A stretch of 64,000 bases of DNA from Vibrio ostreae (GCF_019226825.1 NZ_CP076643.1:3286001-3350000); one strand, 5' to 3'; counted from the stretch's first letter, positions 47,528 through 56,742 are shown. Notes: generated from the sequence alone by a model not told the origin. Numbers and translations are program-made.

Positions 47528-48247
47528 TCACATCTTCAGATAAAACGCCCGGGTAAGGGCAATAAAGTCGGCACTGTAACCATCAGATTCCTGGATGGTT
47601 AATGTACTGAACTGGCCGTCACACTGTGTCTTTTGTAGCTCAAACAGTAAGCGGTGTACAGGTTTGCGTGGTGATGGGCGAACCTCACAGCGTCGGGCCA
47701 CAAACCAGCCGCGTTGCTGGGCCAACTGAATAAATTGTTCGCCTTCAACCAGCGGTAGTATCAAAGCCGCGCGGCCATTGGCGCTGAGCAGGCGCGACAA
47801 TGCCTCAATCAGCGCGCTGTGGCTCAGGCTGTCGGTGTGTCTGGCGGTGGCACGCTGGCTGTGCTGTGCGGTTTGACCATTGTTGAAGTAGGGGGGATTG
47901 CAGATGATGCCGTCAAAGAGATCCTCAAGATCCGTCTGCAGGATATCCTGCTGAACAACACGGATACGTGCAGCCCAGGGGGAATTGGCAACATTATGAC
48001 TGGCGGCTGCAAACGCGTGTGTGTCGATATCCACGGCTGTTATTTGTGCCTGCTCAAAGCGTTGCGCACACATCAGCGCAAGCAGACCGGTACCGGTACC
48101 GATATCCAGAATGCGCTGCGGCGTATCGCGGAATGCCCAGGCGCCGAGTAACACGCCATCGGTGCTGACCGGCATGCCACTTTGCCCGCCCTGAATGGCA
48201 AATTGCTTAAATCTGAAGCCTTTAGTTTGTAATGTGCTGCTTTTCAT
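47528..48247 (-). CDS. trmN: tRNA1(Val) A37 N6-methyltransferase TrmN
   Basis: A 239-residue SAM-dependent methyltransferase of the YfiC family that makes m6A37 in tRNA-Val. SAM-binding ILDIGTGTGLLALMCA (about residues 46-61) and the catalytic NPPY (ICNPPYFNNG) are present. Adjacent to srmB, as in E. coli, though here the two genes run in the same direction. Confidence 0.93.
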   Translation of the reverse strand: MKSSTLQTKGFRFKQFAIQGGQSGMPVSTDGVLLGAWAFRDTPQRILDIGTGTGLLALMCAQRFEQAQITAVDIDTHAFAAASHNVANSPWAARIRVVQQDILQTDLEDLFDGIICNPPYFNNGQTAQHSQRATARHTDSLSHSALIEALSRLLSANGRAALILPLVEGEQFIQLAQQRGWFVARRCEVRPSPRKPVHRLLFELQKTQCDGQFSTLTIQESDGYSADFIALTRAFYLKM

Positions 48248-48553
48248 TAATGTATCGAATGCGTCATTGGTTGAAGTAATTATAACTAGTGTTACTTAAA
48301 TGTTTGGTGTTTTATTCTGCCTGGTGAGTCGGGCTTTCTGTCTGTTGTTAAAATATTGTTCTGCTTAATTTTTGTATAAAGGTGTTAATGGCTGCTTTTG
48401 GGTTTTAGGTTTGAATTAATCTCTCGTTTTGGTCGTTATACTTGCCAAAAACGACCTGTTTCGTCATTATTCGCCCCCTGCTGGTGGTTAGAATGGTGAT
48501 ATTCTAACCAGTGCATACACAACGTTCATTACATTAATAATTAAGGGTTATCT
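48248..48553. other. 306-bp gap upstream of brnQ with two inverted repeats
   Basis: No gene is seen. It is AT-rich and holds GGTCGTT / AACGACC (48431-48437 and 48450-48456) and TGGTTAGAAT / ATTCTAACCA (48485-48494 and 48501-48510), the second ending 43 bases before the brnQ start. Either could be an operator or a leader hairpin. Confidence 0.6.
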
Positions 48554-49867
48554 GTGAAGCAGACGTTAAAACTAACAGATATTGCCGCTTTAGGCTTTAT
48601 GCTTTTCGCGTTCTTTTTGGGCGCTGGTAACATCATTTTTCCGCCGTTGGCGGGCCAGTTAGCGGGTGAGCATTTGCTGCCTGCCATGGGTGGATTCCTG
48701 TTAACGGCAGTGGGCCTGCCACTGCTGGCGATCATTGCTGTCGCCATTGCCGGCGGTAGTTGGCAGCATCTGGCCAAAGATCTGCCGAGCAAGGTTGCAG
48801 CTCTGATTGCGGTGCTGATTTTTATCATCATTGGTCCTGCTTTTGCGGCGCCGCGTACCGGTCTGGTGGCTTATGAAATGGCGGTCAGTCCGCTGTTTGC
48901 TGAAGCAACCCAACTGCACCTGACTATTTTCTCGATTGTCTTCTTCCTGATCGCGATGTTCTTCTCCTGGTCCCAGGGCCGCCTGATTGATCTGATTGGT
49001 AAGTTGCTGACTCCGGCACTTTTCATTGGTCTGATTGTGCTGGCTGTTGCGGTGTTTATTGATCCGCAGGGTGAGTGGATGCCGGCTTCAGGTCCTTATG
49101 CGACCCAGCCGTTTACCAAAGGCTTTTTGGAAGGCTACAACACCATGGACACCCTGGCGGCACTGATGTTCGGCATGCTGATTGTCGATGCGCTGCGTAA
49201 TAAAGGCATTACAGAGGCGCGTGCAACCACCAAGTATCTGATTAGCTCTGCCTTTATTGCCGCGTTTGGTCTGGCCGCTGTCTATACTTCGCTGTTCTAC
49301 CTTGGATCGACCAGTGCTACCGTGGCCGCTGGTGCTGATAACGGCGGTTATATTCTCAGCCAGTACGTGCAGGCCCTGTTTGGCCCGTATGGCCAGATTG
49401 TGTTGTCCGCGATTGTGCTGCTGGCCTGTCTGACCACCGCAATTGGTCTAATCTCGGCCTGTTCGGAATACTTCAGTTCACTGACGTCACTCTCTTACCG
49501 CAGTTGGGTGATCATTGTCGGTGTCGCGTGTGCGATTGTGGCCAATGTTGGTCTGTCGCAACTGATTTCGCTGTCGATTCCGGTGCTGGTGGCACTGTAT
49601 CCGGTCGCGATTGCGCTGGTTCTGCTGACCTTTGTGCGTAGTAAACTGGCTAATCCGATGATGGGGTTTCGTGTGGTGACTCTGGTTGCTTTCCTGTTCG
49701 CGCTGATTGATGCGGCGAAAGTGGTGGGTCTGGATGTCTCTTTCTTCGAAGGTTTGCCACTGTTTGGAGTCGGCCTAGGCTGGATCCTGCCAACCTTTAT
49801 CGCGCTAGTCGTGATGTGTTTTGTTAGTGGTTCATCGGCACAAAAGCTGGCGCGTGATAATGCGTAA
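48554..49867 (+). CDS. brnQ: Branched-chain amino acid:cation symporter BrnQ
   Basis: A 437-residue LIVCS-family transporter with about 12 membrane helices that imports Leu, Ile and Val with Na+ or H+. Family motifs FFLGAGNIIFPPLAGQLAGE and GLISACSEYFSSL are present. It uses a GTG start after AAGGG. A strong terminator follows. The inverted repeats upstream suggest regulation, plausibly by branched-chain amino acid status. Confidence 0.94.
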   Translation: MKQTLKLTDIAALGFMLFAFFLGAGNIIFPPLAGQLAGEHLLPAMGGFLLTAVGLPLLAIIAVAIAGGSWQHLAKDLPSKVAALIAVLIFIIIGPAFAAPRTGLVAYEMAVSPLFAEATQLHLTIFSIVFFLIAMFFSWSQGRLIDLIGKLLTPALFIGLIVLAVAVFIDPQGEWMPASGPYATQPFTKGFLEGYNTMDTLAALMFGMLIVDALRNKGITEARATTKYLISSAFIAAFGLAAVYTSLFYLGSTSATVAAGADNGGYILSQYVQALFGPYGQIVLSAIVLLACLTTAIGLISACSEYFSSLTSLSYRSWVIIVGVACAIVANVGLSQLISLSIPVLVALYPVAIALVLLTFVRSKLANPMMGFRVVTLVAFLFALIDAAKVVGLDVSFFEGLPLFGVGLGWILPTFIALVVMCFVSGSSAQKLARDNA

Positions 49868-49882
49868 GCTCAAATAGAAACG

Positions 49883-49914
49883 AAAAAGCGGATGAGCAAT
49901 CATCCGCTTTTTTT
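49883..49914 (+). terminator. Terminator after brnQ
   Basis: AAAAAGCGGATGA-GCAA-TCATCCGCTTTTT with further T. Confidence 0.93.
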
Positions 49915-50038
49915 GTGCCCGGATTTTGCTGCGCCCACAGCGTTCCCGCGCGAGAATGTGACGAATTTTTCCTGTATCTTCGTCACATTTTTCAGTAGAA
50001 TTCTGCGGTTAAATTCTATTCATTAAGCAAAAGCAATC

Positions 50039-51137
50039 ATGTTTGAAATCAATCCAATTAAAAACCGTATTCAGGATGTGTCACAGCGCACAAATGTCCT
50101 GAGGGGGTATCTTTGACTATGACGCCAAGAAAGAGCGTCTAGAAGAAGTCAATGCAGAATTAGAACAACCGGACGTATGGAACGAACCTGAGCGTGCTCA
50201 AGCGCTGGGTAAGGAACGTGCCTCTCTGGAAGCTGTGGTCGATACTATCGATCAGCTTGACCAGGGCCTCGAAGATGTCGAAGGCCTGCTGGAACTGGCG
50301 ATTGAAGCAGAAGATCAGGAAACGTTCGATGAGATCGGCCCTGAACTGGACGAGTTGGAAACCAAGCTGGAACAGCTGGAATTCCGTCGCATGTTCGCCG
50401 GCGACCACGACAGCTCTGATTGTTACCTCGATTTGCAGGCGGGCTCCGGTGGTACAGAAGCACAAGACTGGACATCAATGATGCTGCGCATGTATTTGCG
50501 CTGGGCAGATGCCAAAGGCTTCAAGACTGAAGTTATCGAAGTGTCAGAAGGTGAAGTTGCCGGTCTGAAATCGGTTACGGTACGGATTTCCGGCGATTAC
50601 GCTTACGGCTGGCTGCGCACCGAAACCGGTGTTCACCGTCTGGTGCGTAAGTCTCCGTTTGACTCCGGCGGCCGTCGTCACACCTCGTTTGCTTCTGCAT
50701 TCATTTACCCAGAGATTGATGACAACATCGCAATTGATATTAACCCTGCTGACCTGCGTATCGACGTATACCGCGCGTCTGGTGCGGGTGGTCAGCACGT
50801 GAACACCACGGAATCTGCGGTACGTATTACCCACGTTCCGACCAACACTGTGGTGCAGTGTCAGAATGACCGTTCTCAGCACAAAAACAAAGATCAGGCG
50901 ATGAAACAGCTGCGCGCAAAACTGTTTGAGCTTGAACTGCAAAAGCAAAATGCTGAGAAGCAAGCCAACGAAGACGCGAAGTCGGACATTGGCTGGGGCA
51001 GCCAGATCCGTTCTTACGTACTGGATGACTCGCGAATCAAAGATTTACGCACCGGCGTTGAAAACCGTAACACGCAAGCGGTTCTTGACGGTGACCTAGA
51101 CAAATTTATCGAAGCTAGCCTGAAATCAGGTCTTTAA
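50039..51137 (+). CDS. prfB: Peptide chain release factor 2, programmed +1 frameshift
   Basis: A 365-residue class I release factor for UGA and UAA codons. The first 25 codons (50039-50113) end at an in-frame UGA (50114-50116); the protein continues in the +1 frame from 50115. The classic signal is complete: an internal Shine-Dalgarno AGGGGG, then TAT CTT TGA C. Low RF2 allows slippage on CTT, giving autoregulation. The SPF specificity motif (KSPFDSGG) and the GGQ catalytic motif (GAGGQHVNT) are present. lysS follows 32 bases downstream, the conserved prfB-lysS pair. Confidence 0.97.
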
Positions 51138-51169
51138 GCTTTTTACCGACAAAACAGGGTACATGCAAA

Positions 51170-52702
51170 ATGACTGATGCTGTTCAAAATGAAACGAATC
51201 AAGCACAAATCACGCAGGAAGAAAACAAACTGATTGCAGAGCGTCGCAGTAAGTTAGAGCATATCCGTCAAGGTTGTAAGGCGAACGGTCATCCGAATGA
51301 TTTCCGTCGTGACAGCCTGGCGGGCGATCTGCAAGCCGAGTTCGGTGAAAAGAGCAAAGAAGAGCTGGAAGCGCTGAATCACGTCGTGGCGATTGCAGGT
51401 CGTGTGATGGCAAAACGTGGTCCTTTCCTGGTGATCCAGGAAACGTCTGGCCGCATTCAGGCTTACGCATCGAAAGACGTACAAAAAGCACTGAAAGAGC
51501 AGTACCACGGTCTGGATATCGGCGATATCGTTGGTGTTAAAGGCGCGCTGCACAAGTCCGGCAAAGGTGATCTGTACGTCAACATGGAACAGTACGAACT
51601 GCTGACCAAAGCACTGCGTCCTCTGCCGGAAAAATTCCACGGCCTGACTGACCAGGAAATGCGTTACCGTCAGCGTTACGTCGATCTGATCGTCAATGAA
51701 GATTCACGTCACGCGTTTATTATCCGTTCTAAGCTGGTCGCGGCTATCCGTAACTTTATGAGCTCAAAAGGTTACCTGGAAGTAGAAACGCCGATGATGC
51801 ACGTGATCCCGGGTGGTGCCACTGCCCGTCCGTTCGTGACTCACCACAACGCGCTGGACATCGATATGTACCTGCGTGTCGCACCTGAACTGTACCTCAA
51901 GCGTCTGGTTGTGGGTGGTTTTGATCGTGTATTCGAAATCAACCGTAACTTCCGTAACGAAGGTCTGTCACCACGCCACAACCCTGAATTCACCATGATG
52001 GAATTCTACCAGGCGTACGCAGATTACAAAGATCTGATGGATCTGACGGAAGAGATGCTGAGCACAGTTGCTCTGAATGTACTGGGTTCAACGTCAATGC
52101 CTTACGGTGATGAGACGGTTGAGTTTGGTGGTACTTACGCCCGCATGAGTATGCTGGAAGCGATTAAGCACTACAACCCGGATCACGCTGAGATTCAGGC
52201 GCTGGATTACGATAAAGTTCAGGATCGTGCGCACATGGTCGCCATCGCGAAATCTGTGCATGTTGAGGTAGAACCGTTCTGGACCTGTGGTCAGCTGCTG
52301 GAAGAGATCTTTGGTGAAACTGCTGAGCCAAAACTGATTCAGCCAACCTTCATCACCGGTTACCCGGCAGACATTTCACCGCTGGCACGTCGTAACGACG
52401 AGTTCCCGTTCATCACTGACCGCTTCGAGTTCTTCATCGGCGGCCGTGAAGTCGCCAATGGCTTCTCGGAGTTGAATGATGCTGAAGATCAGGATGCGCG
52501 TTTTAAAGCTCAGGTTGAAGCAAAAGATGCGGGTGATGATGAAGCGATGTTCTACGATGCGGACTACATTACTGCTCTGGAACATGGCCTGCCACCAACA
52601 GCAGGGCAGGGTATCGGTATCGACCGTCTGGCGATGCTGTTCACCAACACGCACACTATTCGTGATGTGATCTTGTTCCCAGCAATGCGTCCTCAGGCGT
52701 AA
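51170..52702 (+). CDS. lysS: Lysyl-tRNA synthetase (class II)
   Basis: A 510-residue class II aminoacyl-tRNA synthetase. N-terminal OB-fold anticodon-binding domain (about 65-150); catalytic core with motif 2 ([14 protein letters not shown]) and motif 3 ([12 protein letters not shown]) intact. Cotranscribed with prfB by spacing, and ended by a terminator. Confidence 0.97.
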   Translation: MTDAVQNETNQAQITQEENKLIAERRSKLEHIRQGCKANGHPNDFRRDSLAGDLQAEFGEKSKEELEALNHVVAIAGRVMAKRGPFLVIQETSGRIQAYASKDVQKALKEQYHGLDIGDIVGVKGALHKSGKGDLYVNMEQYELLTKALRPLPEKFHGLTDQEMRYRQRYVDLIVNEDSRHAFIIRSKLVAAIRNFMSSKGYLEVETPMMHVIPGGATARPFVTHHNALDIDMYLRVAPELYLKRLVVGGFDRVFEINRNFRNEGLSPRHNPEFTMMEFYQAYADYKDLMDLTEEMLSTVALNVLGSTSMPYGDETVEFGGTYARMSMLEAIKHYNPDHAEIQALDYDKVQDRAHMVAIAKSVHVEVEPFWTCGQLLEEIFGETAEPKLIQPTFITGYPADISPLARRNDEFPFITDRFEFFIGGREVANGFSELNDAEDQDARFKAQVEAKDAGDDEAMFYDADYITALEHGLPPTAGQGIGIDRLAMLFTNTHTIRDVILFPAMRPQA

Positions 52703-52720
52703 CTGCTCACAATATCAATA

Positions 52721-52747
52721 AAGGCCGCCAGTTATGGCGGCTTTTTT
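52721..52747 (+). terminator. Terminator after lysS
   Basis: GCCGCCA-GTTA-TGGCGGC (52724-52741) followed by T6. Confidence 0.9.
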
Positions 52748-52966
52748 ATTTGTGGTGATTTTCGGTTTTTGCCGGATGAATTTCATCGCTATTTCTTGAA
52801 GCAAGATGGCGCTTTTGCGTTATTGAGCGCTAGAAAGTTTTCAATTTTCTTTATAGTCTTATGTTTGAGACAGACTCCACTCACAAGTGCCGTTAATGTA
52901 GCGTCAGTGGTGAAAGTGCCAAAAGTCGCACTGGATAAAAATGGTATAACAATAAGGAATCAGTTG

Positions 52967-54301
52967 ATGGGTACTCAATTCCGCATGGATTCCGTGCCGG
53001 GTTCATTGATCGTAGTCGGTGGAACCTACGAGCCCTGGTTATCGGTTTTAGAACAAGTAGGATGGCGTTGCACGCAGTGCGCGGATCTGCGTAAAGCCGA
53101 TCTGCTGTTTTCTGAAACAGGGCCATGTATTGGTATTGTGGATCTCAGCCACGATGAATTCAGCCTTAATGGTATTGCCAATCTGGTCAGCAGCCATAAA
53201 CAAGTGCGCTGGCTGGCGTTTATTCGCGAGTCTCAGCTCAGTTCAGATACGATTTGCCAGTTTATCGTCAACTTTTGTATCGACTTCTTTACTGCCCCGA
53301 TCCCGGATGCCCAGTTGCTGAGTACTATCGGTCACCAGCTCGGTATGCTCAAGCTGGAGAGAAAGGTCTGGCCGCATTTTGGTGCGAACGGTGACATGGG
53401 TCTGATGGGCGATTCGATCCCGGTTAAGCGTCTGCGCGATCAAATCAAGCGTATCGGCCCGACCGATGTCAGCATCCTTATCTATGGTGAGAACGGCTCC
53501 GGCAAGGGGAGTGTGGCGAAAGCGATTCACAAAACCTCAGCCCGGGCGCAGAAACCGTTTGTCTCGGTTAACTGTCGTGCGATGTCAGAAAGCCGCCTCG
53601 AATGCGAATTGTTTGGCATCGGCTGTGATGATAAAGGGTCGACGCCGTTGCTTTATCAGGCCGATGGCGGCACCTTGCTGCTCAACGATATTCTTACCAT
53701 GCCAAAAAGCCAGCAGCTTAACCTGTTGCGTTTTCTGCAGGAAGGGACGGTGGAAACGGCGCAGGGAATGAAAGCGGTGGATGTGCGTATTCTGGCCGCG
53801 AATGCCTCGGATATTGAGAAAGCCCTGATCGACGGTGATTTTAACGAAGAGCTGTACCATTACATCAATGTGCTGCGCATTAACGTCCCTAGTCTCAAAG
53901 AGCGCGCCAGTGACATTGCTATACTGGCGAAGCATTTTCTGGTGGAGTATTCCAAAGAGTACAACGCCCAGGCGCGTAGTTTTTCTGAGGATGCGATGCG
54001 TGTGCTGACCCGCTATCACTGGCCGGGTAATGTGCGTGAGTTGATGAATCAGATTAAGCGCGTCGTGCTGATGTCGGATTCAGTGATGCTGGAAGAGTCG
54101 GATCTCGATCTGCCTAAGCGCGGTGACGGCAAGCGCAGCCTGAAAAGCATTCGCGAGCGTAGCGAGCGTGATGCCCTGTTGCTGGTGCTGGAATCCCATT
54201 CCGGCCAGGTTTCGACTGCGGCGAAGGAGCTCGGTGTGTCGCGTGCCACCATGTACCGATTGCTCAATAAACACAATCTGATTTCGGACGGGTCATTTTA
54301 A
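52967..54301 (+). CDS. vpsR: Biofilm transcriptional regulator VpsR
   Basis: A 444-residue NtrC-like activator that binds c-di-GMP and turns on vps polysaccharide and biofilm matrix genes in V. cholerae. The receiver-like domain (1-125) keeps D59 (GIVDLSHDEF). The AAA+ domain (about 145-375) has a Walker A of GENGSGKG (174-181) and a Walker B of GGTLLLND (234-241), lacking the usual DE. The sigma-54-contacting GAFTGA loop is absent (FGIGCDDKGS in its place), as expected for a regulator working with sigma-70. A Fis-type HTH ends the protein (VSTAAKELGVSRATMYRLL). The start follows AAGGA; the frame is open 66 codons upstream without support. Confidence 0.94.
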   Translation: MGTQFRMDSVPGSLIVVGGTYEPWLSVLEQVGWRCTQCADLRKADLLFSETGPCIGIVDLSHDEFSLNGIANLVSSHKQVRWLAFIRESQLSSDTICQFIVNFCIDFFTAPIPDAQLLSTIGHQLGMLKLERKVWPHFGANGDMGLMGDSIPVKRLRDQIKRIGPTDVSILIYGENGSGKGSVAKAIHKTSARAQKPFVSVNCRAMSESRLECELFGIGCDDKGSTPLLYQADGGTLLLNDILTMPKSQQLNLLRFLQEGTVETAQGMKAVDVRILAANASDIEKALIDGDFNEELYHYINVLRINVPSLKERASDIAILAKHFLVEYSKEYNAQARSFSEDAMRVLTRYHWPGNVRELMNQIKRVVLMSDSVMLEESDLDLPKRGDGKRSLKSIRERSERDALLLVLESHSGQVSTAAKELGVSRATMYRLLNKHNLISDGSF

Positions 54302-54309
54302 TTGACCGT

Positions 54310-54335
54310 AAAAAGCCACTTCGGTGGCTTTTTTT
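54310..54335 (+). terminator. Terminator after vpsR
   Basis: AAAAAGCCAC-TTCG-GTGGCTTTTT, a UUCG-capped stem followed by more T. Confidence 0.93.
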
Positions 54336-54376
54336 ATCGCTGATAAAACACTCAGGCAGTGAAAAGCATTGCATAT

Positions 54377-54432
54377 CCAGAATCAATGGATTGATTTTCA
54401 TTATATACAACTGGTGATGGCCTTGATTCTGG
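54377..54432. repeat. Inverted repeat downstream of vpsR
   Basis: CCAGAATCAA (54377-54386) and TTGATTCTGG (54423-54432) are perfect 10-bp complements 36 bases apart, flanked by TGCAT and ATGCA. The region between the vpsR terminator and 54567 holds nothing else I recognise. Confidence 0.5.
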
Positions 54433-54567
54433 CTGGATGCATTGTTTTAGCCACTAAACAAGATTAAGGGTTGAACAATATTCTCAGTTGATTATTATTT
54501 AACCGTAAGCCTAGCTTACTGAAAATACACTTCTTTTTGGATTAATGACTTTGCTGGGAGGCGCAAC

Positions 54568-54681
54568 ATGACAACGTTCAATTCTGTTCATCTGCATCGC
54601 GCTTGCCATCATGCTATCAAATCTGTGACCGCTGTTGTGGTGGTTCGAGGTCATGATTGCCTGATTTCAGCATCGTCGTAA
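54568..54681 (+). CDS. Leader-peptide-like ORF (37 residues)
   Basis: A short ORF, MTTFNSVHLHRACHHAIKSV followed by TAVVVVRG and SASSS, after a strong Shine-Dalgarno (GGGAGG at 54556-54561). It contains four histidines within residues 8-15 and four consecutive valines (23-26). A hairpin follows it and the DUF1127 gene starts 114 bases later. The arrangement recalls amino-acid leader peptides, but the downstream gene is not biosynthetic. No function is assigned, and chance remains possible. Confidence 0.45.
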   Translation: MTTFNSVHLHRACHHAIKSVTAVVVVRGHDCLISASS

Positions 54682-54692
54682 ATTAATCCGTA

Positions 54693-54741
54693 CCCTGTCA
54701 GGCTGCGGAAAACAGCCGCGCACAGGGATTACCACTTTTTT
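54693..54741 (+). promoter_or_regulatory. Hairpin with nearby T6 before the DUF1127 gene
   Basis: CCCTGT / ACAGGG enclose GGCTG / CAGCC (54693-54727); T6 follows 8 bases later. The gap makes it a weak terminator or an attenuator-like structure. Confidence 0.45.
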
Positions 54742-54795
54742 ATACCCACCGTCAGGTCTGTTTTCCCAGTCAGAATTAATAACTGGAGAAACCTC

Positions 54796-55047
54796 ATGCG
54801 TCATTCAATTTATCTGCAGCTGGCTACCCTGTTACTGCGAGCCGACCTCCACCGTGAAGAGCGTGCCTGGAAACGTAAAGTGCGTCGCAGTGCTTATGAC
54901 TTGCCCTGGCATAATACCCATTTGCTCAAAGATATCGGTTTGCAACCGGACGGTCGTCCGATTGGTCATAGCGAGCCGGATGAAGTCAAAGTAGAACGCC
55001 GTGTGCGTCATCTGCGCCGGATACTCAGTGCGCGAATACCGACGTAA
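54796..55047 (+). CDS. DUF1127-type small basic protein
   Basis: An 83-residue highly basic protein. The central LPWHNTHLLKDIGLQPDGRPIG matches the DUF1127/YjiS motif (LxDIGLxR-like). The N-terminal helix (residues 1-25) is amphipathic and the C-terminus is arginine-rich. A CTGGAG Shine-Dalgarno precedes the ATG. Small DUF1127 proteins in other bacteria affect RNA turnover and phosphate or carbon metabolism; no role can be read here. The leader ORF and hairpin upstream suggest translational or attenuation control. Confidence 0.78.
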   Translation: MRHSIYLQLATLLLRADLHREERAWKRKVRRSAYDLPWHNTHLLKDIGLQPDGRPIGHSEPDEVKVERRVRHLRRILSARIPT

Positions 55048-55097
55048 CGGTCCGGGGCTGGTGATAAGCCAGTCCCGGATTACTGCCATGATTGCAA

Positions 55098-56132
55098 TTA
55101 TGGGCAGGGATTGGAGTACTGGATGCCAATCTCTTCAATTTTAGTCATCAGCTCATCGCTGAGCACCACATCCAGGCTGTCGATGTTTGATTTCAACTGA
55201 TCAAGATTGGTGGCACCAATAATATTCGAGGCAACAAACGGACGTTGATTGACGAATGCCAGCGCCATCTGGGCCGGATCCAGACCGAACTCACGGGCCA
55301 GATTCACGTACGCTTCCGTTGCCTTGAGACCCTGCGGGGTAAAGTAACGTTTGAAGCGCTCGTACAGGCTGCAGCGCGCGCCTTGCGGCCGTGCACCATT
55401 GAGATATTTACCGCTCAGCACGCCGAATGCCATTGGTGAATAAGCCAGCAGCTTAACCCCTTCGTGATGGCTGATTTCTGACAAGCCGACTTCAAAACTG
55501 CGATTGAGCAGGTTGTACGGGTTCTGGATCGAGACCATACGCGGAAGATCGTGCTTTTCGGCCAGACGCAGATAGGTCATCAGACCCCACGGTGTTTCAT
55601 TCGATACGCCGATATAACGAACCTTGCCCATTCGCACCAGATCGTTAAGTGCTTCGAGGGTTTCTATCAGGGTAATTTCCGACTGTTGTTCTGAATGCGG
55701 ATAGTTAAGCTGACCAAAGGTATTGGTGATACGTTGTGGCCAGTGCAACTGGTATAAATCGATATAGTCGGTTTTGAGGCGGCTCAGACTGTCATCAATC
55801 GCCTGATGAATGTTGCGGTGATCGAGTGCCATATTATCGCGAATGTGCGGTACGTTACGCGGGCCGGCCACTTTAGTCGCCAGCAGCACTTTTTCACGCT
55901 TACCGGATTTCTCCAGCCAGTTACCGATAAATTGTTCCGTTTTGCCCTGCGTTTCTGCTGTCGGGGGCACCGGATACATTTCTGCAGTATCAATAAAATT
56001 GATCCCGCGCTCCAGGGCGTAGTCGAGCTGACTGAAGGCTTCTGCCTGTGTATTTTGCTCTCCGAATGTCATGGTTCCGAGGCACAGTTTACTGACTTCA
56101 AGGCTTGAGTGAGGCAGTTTAGTGTATTGCAT
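55098..56132 (-). CDS. tas: Aldo/keto reductase Tas
   Basis: A 344-residue NADP(H)-dependent aldo/keto reductase with a TIM-barrel fold. The catalytic tetrad region is visible in FIDTAEMYPVPP (Asp, Tyr) and VLLATKVAGP (Lys), with the histidine in LYQLHWPQR. The match to E. coli Tas runs end to end by eye (MQYTKLPHSSLEVSKLCLGT). Tas and mutH are neighbours in E. coli too. The physiological substrate is unknown. Confidence 0.92.
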   Translation of the reverse strand: MQYTKLPHSSLEVSKLCLGTMTFGEQNTQAEAFSQLDYALERGINFIDTAEMYPVPPTAETQGKTEQFIGNWLEKSGKREKVLLATKVAGPRNVPHIRDNMALDHRNIHQAIDDSLSRLKTDYIDLYQLHWPQRITNTFGQLNYPHSEQQSEITLIETLEALNDLVRMGKVRYIGVSNETPWGLMTYLRLAEKHDLPRMVSIQNPYNLLNRSFEVGLSEISHHEGVKLLAYSPMAFGVLSGKYLNGARPQGARCSLYERFKRYFTPQGLKATEAYVNLAREFGLDPAQMALAFVNQRPFVASNIIGATNLDQLKSNIDSLDVVLSDELMTKIEEIGIQYSNPCP

Positions 56133-56344
56133 AATCCTTCCTTGTCTGAGTGCAAACAGAGGGCTGATCCTTATCGTCCATGAGCCGTATCAGACTTAAC
56201 TCTGATCAGAGGCGTACAGGCTGAATGGATAGCATCTTGAAACACATCGGCTTTTAATTTCAATCCCACTATAAGCCATCCGTCAGGGCAAAAGGAAATG
56301 AAATTTGTTCGCACACTGAGTGCGGCGCTCGGCATGGTAAAAGA

Positions 56345-56372
56345 TTGAGCCTGGTCATCAGTCGGCTACACT
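56345..56372 (+). promoter_or_regulatory. Promoter of the 103-residue protein gene
   Basis: TTGAGC (56345-56350), a 16-bp spacer and TACACT (56367-56372), followed by a perfect Shine-Dalgarno AAGGAGGTGA at 56380-56389. Confidence 0.6.
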
Positions 56373-56392
56373 GGATAGTAAGGAGGTGACGT

Positions 56393-56704
56393 ATGCACAA
56401 ACAACAACTGGATAAATGGTTGCATGGTATGCATAAGCCGGGGGCACCCCTGCCCAAGGTATATGTCATAGGATGTGCTGATGCCACGCACTACACGCTT
56501 GGGGTCGAAGTCAGGCACCGGATTGAACCTTTGATGAAAGGAGATGAGCCGATGCATTTTTCCTCGTTGGATGCCGCTAAACAGGAATTAGCCCAGCTTG
56601 GATTTGCTCAGGCTTACCTGCGTATGAGCTGCGCTTACGAAGAGTGTGGTTTAGAGGGAGGGCAGAGATACAGTGAGATCCCTCTGCCGTTAACCCGGCA
56701 CTAG
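56393..56704 (+). CDS. Hypothetical protein, 103 residues
   Basis: I do not recognise a named family with certainty. The protein is soluble, with no signal or membrane segment. A beta-rich N-terminal half (PKVYVIGCADATHYTLGVEV) is followed by a helical part (SSLDAAKQELAQLGFAQAYL). C28, C82 and C87 are the only cysteines. The ribosome site is an exact complement of the 16S 3' end, so it is probably well translated. It is transcribed alone between tas and mutH and followed by a GC-rich hairpin. A DUF6482-like small protein is one guess. Confidence 0.75.
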   Translation: MHKQQLDKWLHGMHKPGAPLPKVYVIGCADATHYTLGVEVRHRIEPLMKGDEPMHFSSLDAAKQELAQLGFAQAYLRMSCAYEECGLEGGQRYSEIPLPLTRH

Positions 56705-56715
56705 ACTGATTTATT

Positions 56716-56742
56716 GCAGGCAGGCCTTTGGGGCCTGCCTGC
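56716..56742. terminator. GC-rich hairpin between the 103-residue gene and mutH
   Basis: GCAGGCAGGCC-TTTGG-GGCCTGCCTGC, an 11-bp stem without a T-run on either side. It may still stop transcription from both convergent genes, possibly with help from another factor. Confidence 0.5.

Noticed and set aside
52769..52966. 66-codon N-terminal extension of vpsR
   Set aside because: The frame is open, but it lacks similarity to the family start and the AAGGA site fits the ATG at 52967.
56298..56348. 16-codon ORF upstream of the 103-residue gene
   Set aside because: The AAGGA is only three bases from the ATG, and the ORF overlaps the likely -35 of the downstream promoter.
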